Origin: Pseudomonas sp. CCI4.2
GTDB taxonomy: Bacteria > Pseudomonadota > Gammaproteobacteria > Pseudomonadales > Pseudomonadaceae
Direction: 5' to 3'
NCBI RefSeq assembly: GCF_034350045.1
Contig: NZ_CP133781.1
Location: 1,394,001 to 1,458,000, forward strand
DNA: 64,000 nt
Position numbers and translations under genes: made by a program. Shown here piece after piece: positions 31,571 to 40,600 of the stretch (within the stretch, counting starts at the first letter, position 1; each line of letters opens with the position of its first letter). The notes beneath the pieces were generated by a model. That model saw only the letters and a program-made list of their open reading frames with translations, searched no databases and was not told where the DNA came from.

Positions 31571-33180
31571 CGTTCACCTTTGATTGCGTGTGGGTGTTGG
31601 ACGCGTATGCCATTTGCAGTTGGTGCATTAAAGTAAAAAAGCTTTAGGCCTGTCCCATCTCGCTTAGTCACGGGGTTGTTCCAATGAGCAGAGGTATGGA
31701 TATAGCGCCGTTTTAAAAGCGCCTCTTCGGCCGCAGTGGTACCGTACTCACCTGCGACAAACTGGTCACACAGCGACTGGAGCTCTGGGGGAAGGATGTA
31801 ATCTGGATCTAACTCCTCAATATTGGTAAAGCGTACTTTTTTCTGCTTCGCCAGCTCATGCATAACCCGCAAATAAACTCGCGATAACTCTCCGCGAACT
31901 GTTCGCTTGAGTTGCAAGCCCGCAAACACTCTTTTTTGCCGAGGTGCGTGTCGATCCTGTGGGTCGATCGCTAACTCCGTAGAGGGCGGGGTAATAATCT
32001 CCAGCATCTCAGCGGGCCAGCCTTTAGCTATCATGTGCATTTTGGCCTGCAGCGCGTCGTGGTAAATGGACGTGGTTTTTACGTCACAGTTTTCCGCGAC
32101 CGTCAGCGCCTGCATGGGGGTGATCAGCACGCATTCGTCCGCCTCGGCGCGATAGCCGCCTCCAACGTCCGAGTGGACTCCGGGCACGATAATTTCAGGA
32201 TGATCGGGGCCTATTTTATTAAGGGCGAAATTGTCTCGACACTCGTCGCGGGCTACTAATTGCACCACGTGTCTGAAGTCTGACGGTGGCAACGCGATGT
32301 TTAACCCAGGGGTAATTGAACTGCTGATATTCAGCAAGTTACTCAACCCACCCGTAGCCGCCACGGTATCGAACAGGCCAATAAAGCCAATGCGGATGTG
32401 TTTTTTGTATTGGCCCATGAATTTCGGGCTGAACGCAATCTTATAGCTGTTGAGCACAACGCCTAAGGGACCGTTGCGAACTTTGGCGACTTCTGTGGCA
32501 AAGTGCCTGGCCGCTGCGGCGCCTCGACTGAAACCGAAGACGTCAAAGATGATATGGGTGATTTCGTTGTGGGTATCCAATTCATAAATATCATTAACTA
32601 CCCGACCTATCGCACCGAAAACCGACTGCACACGTTCTGCCACGCCAGTCTCACCACGCCCGAGGCTTGAACCGAGCTTACTGTCTTTTTCGCCCCCCAA
32701 GGTTCCAATGCCGTCGACGTAGATTTTTCGGTAGGCGTACGAACTTTGCTCCCACAGCTCTCCTTGCTCCAACTTTATGGGTGCGTGATAAAGATCATGC
32801 AACTTCGCTACATTGCTTAAATCATTCCCATAACTGCTGTCTGGATCCGCCATGTACGGCTTGCAACTGGCGTCGAGGTCTTGCGGCTGAATCGGGTGAT
32901 GCGCGCCACACATAATGCCTTGCGCGGTGTTGCTGGCGTTATTGCAGGTGCCATCGAAGAACACACCAATGGTCAAGAAGACCGGCACCTTGCTTGCGCG
33001 CTCGCGTTTTTTCTGTTCCTCCACCCTGCGATAGACCTCTTGCCGGTGAGCCTCTCCTTGGGCAATTGCCGCCAGGAAGGGCTTTTGCATTTCTTCGCGG
33101 GCGGCGAGTTGCTGAGGCGTCATTTCTTTAGGCCGGTTCGCCAAACATACCCGGCAGGAATTGGGGTCGTGTTTTTCCAC
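31567..33180 (-). CDS. T6SS Tle1-like phospholipase effector (DUF2235)
   Basis: A 537-residue DUF2235 alpha/beta hydrolase. Catalytic residues of the Tle1 family are in place: GFSRG at 216-220 with Ser218, Asp271 in GLFDTVA, and His336 in PGVHSDVGGGY. The N-terminal FFDGTCNNASN is also typical. The N terminus carries a CRVC pair (Cys9, Cys12). GTG at 33180 is preferred because CAGGAG lies 8 bases before; the open frame reaches a TTG at 33207. It is divergent from the T6SS operon and is followed by two DUF2931 lipoproteins. Likely a cargo lipase attacking membrane phospholipids of rivals. Confidence 0.88.
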   Translation of the reverse strand: MEKHDPNSCRVCLANRPKEMTPQQLAAREEMQKPFLAAIAQGEAHRQEVYRRVEEQKKRERASKVPVFLTIGVFFDGTCNNASNTAQGIMCGAHHPIQPQDLDASCKPYMADPDSSYGNDLSNVAKLHDLYHAPIKLEQGELWEQSSYAYRKIYVDGIGTLGGEKDSKLGSSLGRGETGVAERVQSVFGAIGRVVNDIYELDTHNEITHIIFDVFGFSRGAAAARHFATEVAKVRNGPLGVVLNSYKIAFSPKFMGQYKKHIRIGFIGLFDTVAATGGLSNLLNISSSITPGLNIALPPSDFRHVVQLVARDECRDNFALNKIGPDHPEIIVPGVHSDVGGGYRAEADECVLITPMQALTVAENCDVKTTSIYHDALQAKMHMIAKGWPAEMLEIITPPSTELAIDPQDRHAPRQKRVFAGLQLKRTVRGELSRVYLRVMHELAKQKKVRFTNIEELDPDYILPPELQSLCDQFVAGEYGTTAAEEALLKRRYIHTSAHWNNPVTKRDGTGLKLFYFNAPTANGIRVQHPHAIKGER

Positions 33181-33597
33181 AAGCGGTACTCCTGAATAAC
33201 TGTTCAAACACTAGCCGTTTTAGACTGCGCAACTATTTGCGCACTTGTTGCTCAAAATGGCGCACTTAAGACAAATGAGGCTGCTATAGGTGCAACCGCC
33301 CCAACACTGAAGTTCAGGCAGTCAGTGTATAGATACATAAGTACTAATAATTTGGTTGCGGAAAAATACGACGATTAAGTGCTTTAGACAAGTGGATTTA
33401 CGCTATTTATAAAGCTCTAGTTTCCGATGTTTATGCAGGACATTTCCTACAGACAACAGCGAGTTGCAAGTATCGGCAGCCGCTGTAAGAAGTTTCGGCG
33501 ATTTCACCGGACTCGTCCGACATTAGAAAGTAAAAAATCCTACAGACTTAGTTTTTCATCGCTCTTATCATCCGACCTATCGCCCGAGGTGCCCAGT
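33181..33597. other. divergent upstream region of the T6SS operon and the lipase operon
   Basis: About 420 bases, A/T-rich around 33310-33370. No sigma54 GG-N10-GC promoter with good spacing was found, although an Sfa-type activator lies in the operon. It holds two copies of a TCCTACAGAC element (33437-33454 and 33533-33551), one of which recurs before vgrG. Confidence 0.5.
33426..33454 (+). promoter_or_regulatory. element shared with the vgrG upstream region
   Basis: CGATGTTTA then GGACATTTCC here matches CGATGTTTAGGACATTTCC at 54279-54296, with three extra bases in this copy. TCCTACAGAC follows here and TCCTACATAC follows there. It lies about 265 bases before tssA. It may be a regulatory site or part of a repeated sequence family. 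Confidence 0.4.
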
Positions 33598-33720
33598 ATG
33601 ACGTACGATAAATGTAACGTGCTTAACGCAACTCCAACCAATCATCTTGATACAACTCCGCCAAGTGCTGATGCACTTCGGCATGACTACGCTTGCATTA
33701 AAGACCGTTGCCTCGGATGA
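33598..33720 (+). CDS. hypothetical 40-residue ORF overlapping the tssA start
   Basis: ATG at 33598 with a GAGG site about 10 bases before gives 40 residues (MTYDKCNVLNATPTNHLDTT...CIKDRCLG). Its TGA overlaps the tssA ATG as ATGA. tssA itself lacks a good ribosome site, so coupled translation from this small frame is plausible. It has three cysteines and no membrane segment. The frame is also open further upstream to 33427, without better signals. No family recognised; it could be a leader peptide or the end of a decayed gene. Confidence 0.4.
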   Translation: MTYDKCNVLNATPTNHLDTTPPSADALRHDYACIKDRCLG

Positions 33721-35267
33721 CCTATTCAAGCGCACGCTCCGCCTATTACCTTGTTGTGGCTAAAACGCCCATCGCCCAAGACAACTTCTGCGGCGAGGAC
33801 ATCCGGTTTTCAAACGAATACGAAGCGCTGGAGCTTGAACTCAACAAAGCTCAGTCCATGGAAGAGGGCATGAAGGTCGACTGGCAGAAGGTGCTTGACC
33901 TGAGCGAAGCGATTTTGCAAACCCAGTCCAAAGACCTGCGTGTAGGGGCGTGGCTGGTGTGGGCGTTGTACCAGAAGGAATCATTTGCCGGTTTGATGGC
34001 GGGCGTCGGCATGCTCTATCACCTGTGCCAGCACCATTGGCAGGCGGTTCATCCGCTAAAGGTGCGCACCCGTGCAGCAGCGTTCAGTTGGCTGTTGCCA
34101 CGTATGGATCAGGTGTTGGTGGAGAGCGTTCCGATCAAGGAGCAATTGCCCTTGTTCCAACTGCTGCTGGAATACCTTCATGGGCTGGAAACATTGCTGA
34201 CGTTGCATCTGGCGGATGACGCGCCTTTGATGTTGCCGCTGTGTCGGCGCCTGAAGCTGATGATTGATCGCGCCGTTAATAATTTGCCCGGCCCCGTGGA
34301 ATCCACTGTTGCGCAGATCAAACAGGTGGCTAGCCAACTCTTTGCACCGGGTTCACCCGTCAACAACGAGAAAGAAGCGCAAAAAGCGCTGCGTGGCCAG
34401 CAGGAAAATGCCCGCACTTTGTGTGCATGGTGGTTGCGCCAGAAAGCCACCGACATTCGCGCTTTGCGCCTCAACCGGACATTGCTGTGGCTGCCTATCG
34501 ATACGCTTCCCGAACGCAACGCTGAGCAGGTCACCGCGCTGCGAGGGCCGCCGGCAGACAAACTAAAAACCTATCAGGACCGCTTTTCTCAAGGGGCGTA
34601 CGCCGATCTGCTGGTGGACCTTGAGGCAAGTATTTCTGCATCGCCGTTCTGGTTCGACGGTCAGCGTATGGCCTGGGAGTGTCAGCAGGGGCTTAACGCG
34701 GACCTCGCCATGCGCGAAGTGGAGTTGCAGTTCTCACTGTTCTTACAGCGCCTGCCCGCAGTGGTTGATCTGAAGTTTCATGACGGCGTGCCCTTCGCCG
34801 ATGCCGAAACCCGTAGTTGGATCAGCGCCCACGTTTTAGTGCATCTCCAAGCTGCCAGCTCGCCGATGACAGTACAAAGCGACAGTCAGCACGCGGCTTG
34901 GGAAGAGGCTTACGAAGAGGCGTTGCCCATTTTGCGAAGGGATGGGCTCAAACCTGCCGTGCAACTTCTCAAGCAGGGGCTACAGGCTGCTCAGGGAGGG
35001 CGGGTGCGGTTCTTCTGGCAACTGAGCCTCGCTCGCTTGTGCCATCAGGCCAAGAAATACGACTTGGCCAAAGCTCAGCTTGAAATCCTCGATCAACAAT
35101 TATTGAGCTCCGGACTTGCGGCCTGGGAGCCGGACCTCGCACTGCAAGTTTTGCATCTGTTGTACCGCTGCTGCGAGTTGTTGCCACAGAACGCCCTGTT
35201 GCGCGAGCGCAAGGACGACATCTTTCAACGGCTTTGCCACCTCGATATCGAAGTCGCACTGCCCTAG
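33717..35267 (+). CDS. tssA: T6SS cap/baseplate protein TssA
   Basis: TssA primes sheath assembly and caps the growing tail. The 516-residue protein has the ImpA N-terminal domain (FSNEYEALELELNKAQSM; SKDLRVGAWLVWALYQKESF) at about residues 20-85 and a VasJ-like C-terminal helical domain (AWEEAYEEALPILRRDGLKP; FFWQLSLARLCHQAKKYDLA). ATG at 33717 gives MTYSSARSAYYL; the open frame to 33708 is also possible. First gene of a 15-gene operon with the P. aeruginosa HSI-II order. Confidence 0.92.
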   Translation: MTYSSARSAYYLVVAKTPIAQDNFCGEDIRFSNEYEALELELNKAQSMEEGMKVDWQKVLDLSEAILQTQSKDLRVGAWLVWALYQKESFAGLMAGVGMLYHLCQHHWQAVHPLKVRTRAAAFSWLLPRMDQVLVESVPIKEQLPLFQLLLEYLHGLETLLTLHLADDAPLMLPLCRRLKLMIDRAVNNLPGPVESTVAQIKQVASQLFAPGSPVNNEKEAQKALRGQQENARTLCAWWLRQKATDIRALRLNRTLLWLPIDTLPERNAEQVTALRGPPADKLKTYQDRFSQGAYADLLVDLEASISASPFWFDGQRMAWECQQGLNADLAMREVELQFSLFLQRLPAVVDLKFHDGVPFADAETRSWISAHVLVHLQAASSPMTVQSDSQHAAWEEAYEEALPILRRDGLKPAVQLLKQGLQAAQGGRVRFFWQLSLARLCHQAKKYDLAKAQLEILDQQLLSSGLAAWEPDLALQVLHLLYRCCELLPQNALLRERKDDIFQRLCHLDIEVALP

Positions 35268-35300
35268 GCCTTCGGGTCATCACTGTAGAGGAGAAAACTC

Positions 35301-35807
35301 ATGGCCAAAGAAGGCTCCATAGCCCCCAAGGAACGCATCAACGTCACGTTCAAACCGGCGACCGGTAACGCTCAGGAGGAGATTGAGTTGCCGCTGAAGT
35401 TGATGGTGCTGGGGGATTTCACCCATCGAGCAGATGAACGCAAGGTTGAAGACCGCAAGCCCATCAGTATCGACAAAAACAGCTTCGACGAGGTGCTGAG
35501 CAAGCAAAAACTCAACATGACGCTGAGCGTACTGAACCGTCTTCAAGACGAGGGTGGCTCCGATGAACTGGCGATCAACCTTGCCTTTGACTCCATGAAG
35601 GATTTCAACCCGGCCAGCCTGATCGAGCAGATTCCAGAGCTGAAAAAGTTGATGGAATTGCGTGATGCATTGGTCGCTCTGAAAGGGCCATTGGGTAATG
35701 CGCCGGCTTTTCGCAAAGCAATCGAAAGCGTTCTAAAAGACGACGAATCGCGCAGCCGAGTGCTGGGCGAGCTTGAAATGAACGCAGCTGCAAAACCGGA
35801 CGCTTAA
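35301..35807 (+). CDS. tssB: T6SS contractile sheath small subunit TssB (VipA)
   Basis: TssB forms the tubular sheath with TssC. The 168-residue protein has the N-terminal SIAPKERINVTFKPATGNAQ and ELPLKLMVLGDFT, then the conserved RKPISIDKNSFDEVL. Normal length. A GAGGAG ribosome site lies before the ATG and tssC follows 27 bases later. Confidence 0.96.
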   Translation: MAKEGSIAPKERINVTFKPATGNAQEEIELPLKLMVLGDFTHRADERKVEDRKPISIDKNSFDEVLSKQKLNMTLSVLNRLQDEGGSDELAINLAFDSMKDFNPASLIEQIPELKKLMELRDALVALKGPLGNAPAFRKAIESVLKDDESRSRVLGELEMNAAAKPDA

Positions 35808-35834
35808 GCCGTTAACGCACAGGAAGCCAATATT

Positions 35835-37310
35835 ATGAGCACCAAAGCTTCATCCCAAAATACCACCGAAACAGCAGAGAGCGGCATTCTCGACCGGATT
35901 ATTGCGGAGACTAAACTGACGCCCAGTGATGATGCTTACGGCATTGCCAAGCGTGGTGTGGCGGCGTTCATCGTAGAGTTGCTAAAACCGCAAAACGATG
36001 GCGAGCCAGTCAAGAAGGCGATGGTTGATCGCATGATCGCCGAGATCGATGCCAAGCTCAGTCTTCAAATGGATGAGATTCTTCACCATGTCGATTTCCA
36101 GGCATTGGAAGCGTCGTGGCGTGGGCTGAAATTGCTGGTGGATCGCACCGACTTCCGCGAAAACAACAAAATCGAGATCCTCAACGTTTCCAAGCAAGAC
36201 TTGCTGGACGACTTCGAAGATTCGCCGGAGATCAATCAATCCGGGCTTTATAAGCACGTCTACACGGCTGAATACGGACAGTTTGGCGGTGAGCCAGTGG
36301 GGGCAATTATTGCCAACTACTTCTTCTCGCCCAGCTCGCCAGATGTTAAGACCATGCAGTACGTCGCCAGCATTGCGTGCATGGCACACGCTCCGTTTAT
36401 TGCCGCTGCCGGCCCTCAATTTTTCGGACTGGAAAGCTTCACAGGCTTACCTAACGTAAAAGACCTCAAGGACCACTTTTCAGGCCCGCACTTTTCCAAA
36501 TGGCAGAGCTTCCGGGTGCAGGAAGACGCACGCTATGTCGCCCTGACCGTGCCGCGATTCTTGCTGCGTAACCCCTACGATCCCGAAGAAAATCCGGTCA
36601 AAAGCTTTGTCTACAAAGAAAATGTAGCCAACAGCCACGAACATTATCTGTGGGGCAATACGGCTTATACCTTCGCCACCAAACTCACCGACAGCTTCGC
36701 TAAATTCCGCTGGTGTCCGAACATTATTGGTCCCCAAAGCGGCGGCGCCGTGGAAGATCTGCCGTTGCATCACTTCCAGAGCATGGGTGAAATCGAGACC
36801 AAAATTCCGACCGAAGTGCTGGTATCTGATCGCCGCGAGTACGAATTGGCAGAGGAAGGTTTTATCTCTCTGACCATGCGTAAAGGCAGCGATAACGCGG
36901 CGTTCTTCTCCGCCAGCTCGGTGCAAAAACCCAAACTTTTCGGCATTAGCGAAGAAGGCAAAACAGCCGAATTGAATTACAAGCTCGGCACGCAGCTGCC
37001 GTATATGTTCATCATCAATCGCCTGGCGCACTACATCAAAGTGTTGCAGCGCGAGCAACTGGGCTCTTGGAAAGAACGCACCGACCTTGAGCAAGAGTTG
37101 AACAAGTGGATTCGTCAGTACGTGGCTGACCAGGAAAATCCAAGCGCTGATGTTAGGGGGCGCCGCCCACTACGAGCTGCACAGGTCATCGTGACTGATG
37201 TTGAAGGCGAACCTGGCTGGTACCGCGTTAGTTTGAACGTGCGGCCGCACTTCAAATACATGGGCGCAGATTTCACCTTGTCGCTGGTCGGCAAGCTGGA
37301 AAAAGAGTGA
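35835..37310 (+). CDS. tssC: T6SS contractile sheath large subunit TssC (VipB)
   Basis: The 491-residue protein is of normal length for TssC. Diagnostic stretches are LVDRTDFRENNKIEILNVSK, YIASIACMAHAPFIAAAG-like (YVASIACMAHAPF), LRNPYDPEENPVKSF and the C-terminal YRVSLNVRPHFKYMGADFTL. TssC carries the ClpV-linked disassembly surface with TssB. A strong AGGAAG site precedes the start. Confidence 0.97.
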   Translation: MSTKASSQNTTETAESGILDRIIAETKLTPSDDAYGIAKRGVAAFIVELLKPQNDGEPVKKAMVDRMIAEIDAKLSLQMDEILHHVDFQALEASWRGLKLLVDRTDFRENNKIEILNVSKQDLLDDFEDSPEINQSGLYKHVYTAEYGQFGGEPVGAIIANYFFSPSSPDVKTMQYVASIACMAHAPFIAAAGPQFFGLESFTGLPNVKDLKDHFSGPHFSKWQSFRVQEDARYVALTVPRFLLRNPYDPEENPVKSFVYKENVANSHEHYLWGNTAYTFATKLTDSFAKFRWCPNIIGPQSGGAVEDLPLHHFQSMGEIETKIPTEVLVSDRREYELAEEGFISLTMRKGSDNAAFFSASSVQKPKLFGISEEGKTAELNYKLGTQLPYMFIINRLAHYIKVLQREQLGSWKERTDLEQELNKWIRQYVADQENPSADVRGRRPLRAAQVIVTDVEGEPGWYRVSLNVRPHFKYMGADFTLSLVGKLEKE

Positions 37311-37324
37311 GCAGGGCATAGTTC

Positions 37325-37729
37325 ATGACGACATACGGCAGTCTTTTCGAACGTCTTGGTGGAGCTCCTGCCGAGCAAAGCAAAAACCGCGAGGAAGCCA
37401 CCAGGGATTCGGTAACTGCCCACCTGTCTAAAATGCTCAGTACCCGTGCGGGCAGCGTACTAGCGCTGCCCGACTACGGGATGCCGGATCTGAACAATAT
37501 GAGCGTGAGCCTCCACGATGCCTTGACTCAGGGTGCGCAGGTCATAAAGCGCTTCATTGAAGTCTACGAACCGCGCCTCAGCGAAGTCCAGCTCGTCTCC
37601 ACGCCCAATGGCGTCAACCCTCTGAAACTTGGGTTCTCCATTGAAGCCCAGTTGGAGGTGGATGGCATCAAGTCGTCGGTGTTGTTGTCCGCCAAGTTGA
37701 CTGGTGGCGGACACATCACGGTCAAGTAA
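37325..37729 (+). CDS. tssE: T6SS baseplate protein TssE (gp25-like)
   Basis: The 134-residue protein belongs to the phage gp25 family that nucleates sheath assembly on the baseplate. GSLFERL at the start, SVLALPDYGMPDLNN in the middle and EPRLSEVQL near residue 90 are the family's conserved parts. It follows tssC by 14 bases. The 106-base gap after it contains a perfect parS palindrome, an unusual place for a partition site. Confidence 0.95.
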   Translation: MTTYGSLFERLGGAPAEQSKNREEATRDSVTAHLSKMLSTRAGSVLALPDYGMPDLNNMSVSLHDALTQGAQVIKRFIEVYEPRLSEVQLVSTPNGVNPLKLGFSIEAQLEVDGIKSSVLLSAKLTGGGHITVK

Positions 37730-37753
37730 CGAAGTTCTACCCATATACCAGCG

Positions 37754-37769
37754 TGTTCCACGTGGAACC
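37754..37769. promoter_or_regulatory. parS: parS site (ParB-binding palindrome)
   Basis: TGTTCCACGTGGAACC contains the perfect 14-base palindrome GTTCCACGTGGAAC that is the high-affinity parS core in P. aeruginosa and relatives. It lies in the tssE-tssF gap, about 34 kb from parB. No other copy was seen in the window. Being palindromic, it has no strand. Confidence 0.88.
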
Positions 37770-37835
37770 TTCCAGCGGAGCACGCCTAACGCTTTACCCC
37801 AATCACACAGCACTCGTGCAGGAAGCTCATCGCCC

Positions 37836-39617
37836 GTGTCTTTTAACCAGTACTACCAAAGCGAACTGAACGCGTTACGTCAGTTGGGCGGTGTTTTCGC
37901 TGAGCGTAATCCGGCGTTGGCGCATTTTTTGGGACAGGGCGGAAGCGATCCCGACGTGGAACGTCTGCTTGAAGGCTTTGCGTTTCTGACGGGGCGTTTG
38001 AGAGAAAAGCTCGAAGATGATTTGCCCGAGCTGACGCATTCGCTGATGTACCTGCTGTGGCCGAACTACATGCGCCCGCTGCCCTCGTTCAGCATGTTGC
38101 AGTTTGAGCCGCTGGCTCAAGCGGGCCCGGCGATCATAGCCGCCCGCGATACCCTAGTTAAAGGCAAGCCGGTCGAAGGGGTGAGCTGTAATTTTCGTAC
38201 GTGTTATGCCACTGAAGTTCAGGCGCTGAAACTGGCTGACTTGAGTTACTCAGAGAACGGCGAAGGCGCGCTTTTGACACTGCGGTTGGAAGTTTCCGGT
38301 AATGGCCATCTGGGAGATTTGAAGCTGAGCCGTCTCAGGCTGCATTTTGCGGGCATGCCCTACATTAGCCAGACGCTTTATCTGAGCTTGCTGCGTTATC
38401 TGGGTGGTGTTGAGGTGCATCTTCTGGGCAATGACGTCGATAGCCTGCTGACTCAGCGCCGCGAGGATGTTGTGCTAACGCTACCTGCTAACTGCATCCA
38501 GCCTGTCGGTTTTGCAGAAGAAGAATCACTGATTCCTTACCCGCTGAATACCTTCCGTGGTTATCGCTACCTCCAGGAATATTTCGCGTTTCAAGAGAAG
38601 TTTCTATTCGTTGATATTTCTGGTCTGAATGCTCTTCAAAGCTTGTCGGAAGACATTCTCAAAGGCACCACAGGCATCGAGCTGCAGTTCTCCATCACCA
38701 AAAACGGTATGGAGCGCCAGCGCCCGACGGTCGACAACGTAAAGTTGTATTGCACGCCCATCGTTAACCTGTTCAAGCACGATGCAGTACCTATCCGTTT
38801 CGACGCGAAGGAGGACGAATACCTTCTGCTTCCACATGAATCGAGTCGAGGTCACTGTGGCGTTTTCTCCGTTGACGCCGTGGCGGCAAGCGAGGGCGGC
38901 GGGAAGGTTAATAATTTTGTGCCATTTGAGTCCTTCGAGCATGACTCCAGCTTCGACGGCGGTAATGCGTCTCCGCATTACAGCGTTCGACAGCGACCGT
39001 CCATGGCCCATGAAGGCGTAGATACTTACCTGAGTTTTGGCACTCAAGACATTGATCGTTTTTCGACGGTCTCCGTGGACCTGACCTGTACCAATCAAAA
39101 CCTTCCGCGCCGGCTCAAAGTTGGCGATATTGCTAACAGCAAAGAAACCTCGGAAACGCTGATCTTCCGCAACATCCTCGTGCCGACGTCCAGTTATGCC
39201 CCGCCGCTGAACCGCGACTTCCTGTGGAAGCTGATCAGCAACATGTCCCTGAACTACGTGTCGTTGGCCAACGTCAACGCGCTGAAGGTCATTCTCGAAA
39301 CCTACGATCTGCCGCGTTATTACGACCAAAAAGCCCGCAACGTCAGCAAAACCCTACTCGACGGCCTGAAGTCCATCAGCCATCAGCACGTTGATCGGTT
39401 GCATCGCGGGCTGCCCGTCCGTGGCTTACGTACCGAACTGTTGATAGACCCAACTAGCTATGTCGGCGAAGGCGATTTGTTTCTCTTTGCCTCGATTCTC
39501 AACGAGTTCTTTGCGCTCTACGCCAGCCTCAATTCGTACCACGAACTACATGTGCAAAGCACACAAGGGGAGGTGTACCAATGGGCACCGAGAATGGGCC
39601 TGCAACCCCTGCTTTAA
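37836..39617 (+). CDS. tssF: T6SS baseplate protein TssF
   Basis: TssF is part of the TssK-F-G wedge. The proposed GTG at 37836, with AGGAAG about 10 bases before, gives 593 residues starting MSFNQYYQSELNALRQLGGV, the family start; the frame is open back to 37704, but that stretch crosses the parS site and does not look like TssF. Conserved parts include FAERNPALAHFLGQGGSDPD, LTHSLMYLLWPNYMRPLPS and RGLPVRGLRTELLID. It overlaps tssG by 37 bases. Confidence 0.94.
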   Translation: MSFNQYYQSELNALRQLGGVFAERNPALAHFLGQGGSDPDVERLLEGFAFLTGRLREKLEDDLPELTHSLMYLLWPNYMRPLPSFSMLQFEPLAQAGPAIIAARDTLVKGKPVEGVSCNFRTCYATEVQALKLADLSYSENGEGALLTLRLEVSGNGHLGDLKLSRLRLHFAGMPYISQTLYLSLLRYLGGVEVHLLGNDVDSLLTQRREDVVLTLPANCIQPVGFAEEESLIPYPLNTFRGYRYLQEYFAFQEKFLFVDISGLNALQSLSEDILKGTTGIELQFSITKNGMERQRPTVDNVKLYCTPIVNLFKHDAVPIRFDAKEDEYLLLPHESSRGHCGVFSVDAVAASEGGGKVNNFVPFESFEHDSSFDGGNASPHYSVRQRPSMAHEGVDTYLSFGTQDIDRFSTVSVDLTCTNQNLPRRLKVGDIANSKETSETLIFRNILVPTSSYAPPLNRDFLWKLISNMSLNYVSLANVNALKVILETYDLPRYYDQKARNVSKTLLDGLKSISHQHVDRLHRGLPVRGLRTELLIDPTSYVGEGDLFLFASILNEFFALYASLNSYHELHVQSTQGEVYQWAPRMGLQPLL

Positions 39618-40588
39618 GCGGGTTGAGCCTGGCTATACGCGAATATTCGGTTTTTCAGGCCGTGCCTCAGGTCATGGCACGGCTGCGCGACTCCAACCCC
39701 CAAATGACCGAAGAGCAGCTTTACGATTTGGTGGAGTTTCAGGCGAATCCAAGCTTTGGTTTTGCCAGCAGCGACATCGATAGCGTGGAGTTCTTCAACG
39801 AGCGGGGCAGGCTTCGCGCACGGGTGCGTCTAAACATGATCAGCCTGGTAGGCGCCGGTTCTCCGCTGCCCGCCTTTTATGGCGAGCAAGCGGAGGAGGA
39901 CAGTACAAGGGGGCGTTCGACCCGTGATTTCCTCGACTTGTTTCATCATCGGTTGCAACGTCTGCTGCTGCCCACTTGGCGCAAATATCGCTATCACGCG
40001 CGCTTCGAACTCGGGGCCGTGGACCCATTTTCCGCGAACCTCTTCGCACTGATTGGGCTTGGGAGCGAGGCGATACGCGAGACTACCGAGCTGAACTGGA
40101 AGCGCCTATTGCCCTATTTGGGTCTGCTCAGCCTGCGTGCCCACTCCGCCGCACTTATCGAATCCGTTTTGCGTTACTACTTCAAGCACGCCGAATTGAC
40201 CATTGAACAGTGCATCGAGCGTTCGGTACGGATTCGCGATGAGCAACGCAATCGGCTGGGCATGGCGAACAGTCGCTTGGGCGAAGACCTGGTGTTGGGT
40301 GAGTACGTGCGTGATCGCAGCAGCAAATTCCGCGTGCACATCCGCGAGCTGGATTGGCAACACTTCCACGATTTCCTGCCCAACGGATCCGGCTATCAGC
40401 CGCTGTGCGCGCTGGTGCGGTTCACCCTGCGCGACCCCCTCGATTACGACATTCGTTTGGTACTGCGCCATGAAGAAATTCACGAGCTGCGCCTCGACGA
40501 ACAGAACCCCTGCCGCCTCGGCTGGACCAGTTGGCTTGGACGCGAATATGCCGATGGCATCGTCACCCTCGGCAGCAAAACTCATTAA
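39581..40588 (+). CDS. tssG: T6SS baseplate protein TssG
   Basis: Partner of TssF in the baseplate wedge. The 335-residue protein has FNERGRLRARVRLNMISLVG, SPLPAFYGEQAEED and DFLDLFHHRLQRLLLPTWRK, typical of TssG, and a C-terminal domain ending in LGRE-x-ADGIVTLGSK. ATG at 39581 lies inside the end of tssF, so the pair is translationally coupled. tssH follows 12 bases later. Confidence 0.94.
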   Translation: MGTENGPATPALSGLSLAIREYSVFQAVPQVMARLRDSNPQMTEEQLYDLVEFQANPSFGFASSDIDSVEFFNERGRLRARVRLNMISLVGAGSPLPAFYGEQAEEDSTRGRSTRDFLDLFHHRLQRLLLPTWRKYRYHARFELGAVDPFSANLFALIGLGSEAIRETTELNWKRLLPYLGLLSLRAHSAALIESVLRYYFKHAELTIEQCIERSVRIRDEQRNRLGMANSRLGEDLVLGEYVRDRSSKFRVHIRELDWQHFHDFLPNGSGYQPLCALVRFTLRDPLDYDIRLVLRHEEIHELRLDEQNPCRLGWTSWLGREYADGIVTLGSKTH

Positions 40589-40600
40589 GGACGCCTGATT

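Noticed and set aside
33670..33705. GGCATGACTACGCTTGC considered as a sigma54 promoter for tssA
   Set aside because: The GG-to-GC spacing is off by one base in one reading and three in the other, and the site lies inside the small ORF too close to the tssA start.
37704..37835. N-terminal extension of TssF to 37704
   Set aside because: The extension overlaps tssE, crosses the parS palindrome and has no TssF-like residues; the GTG at 37836 has a ribosome site and the family N terminus.
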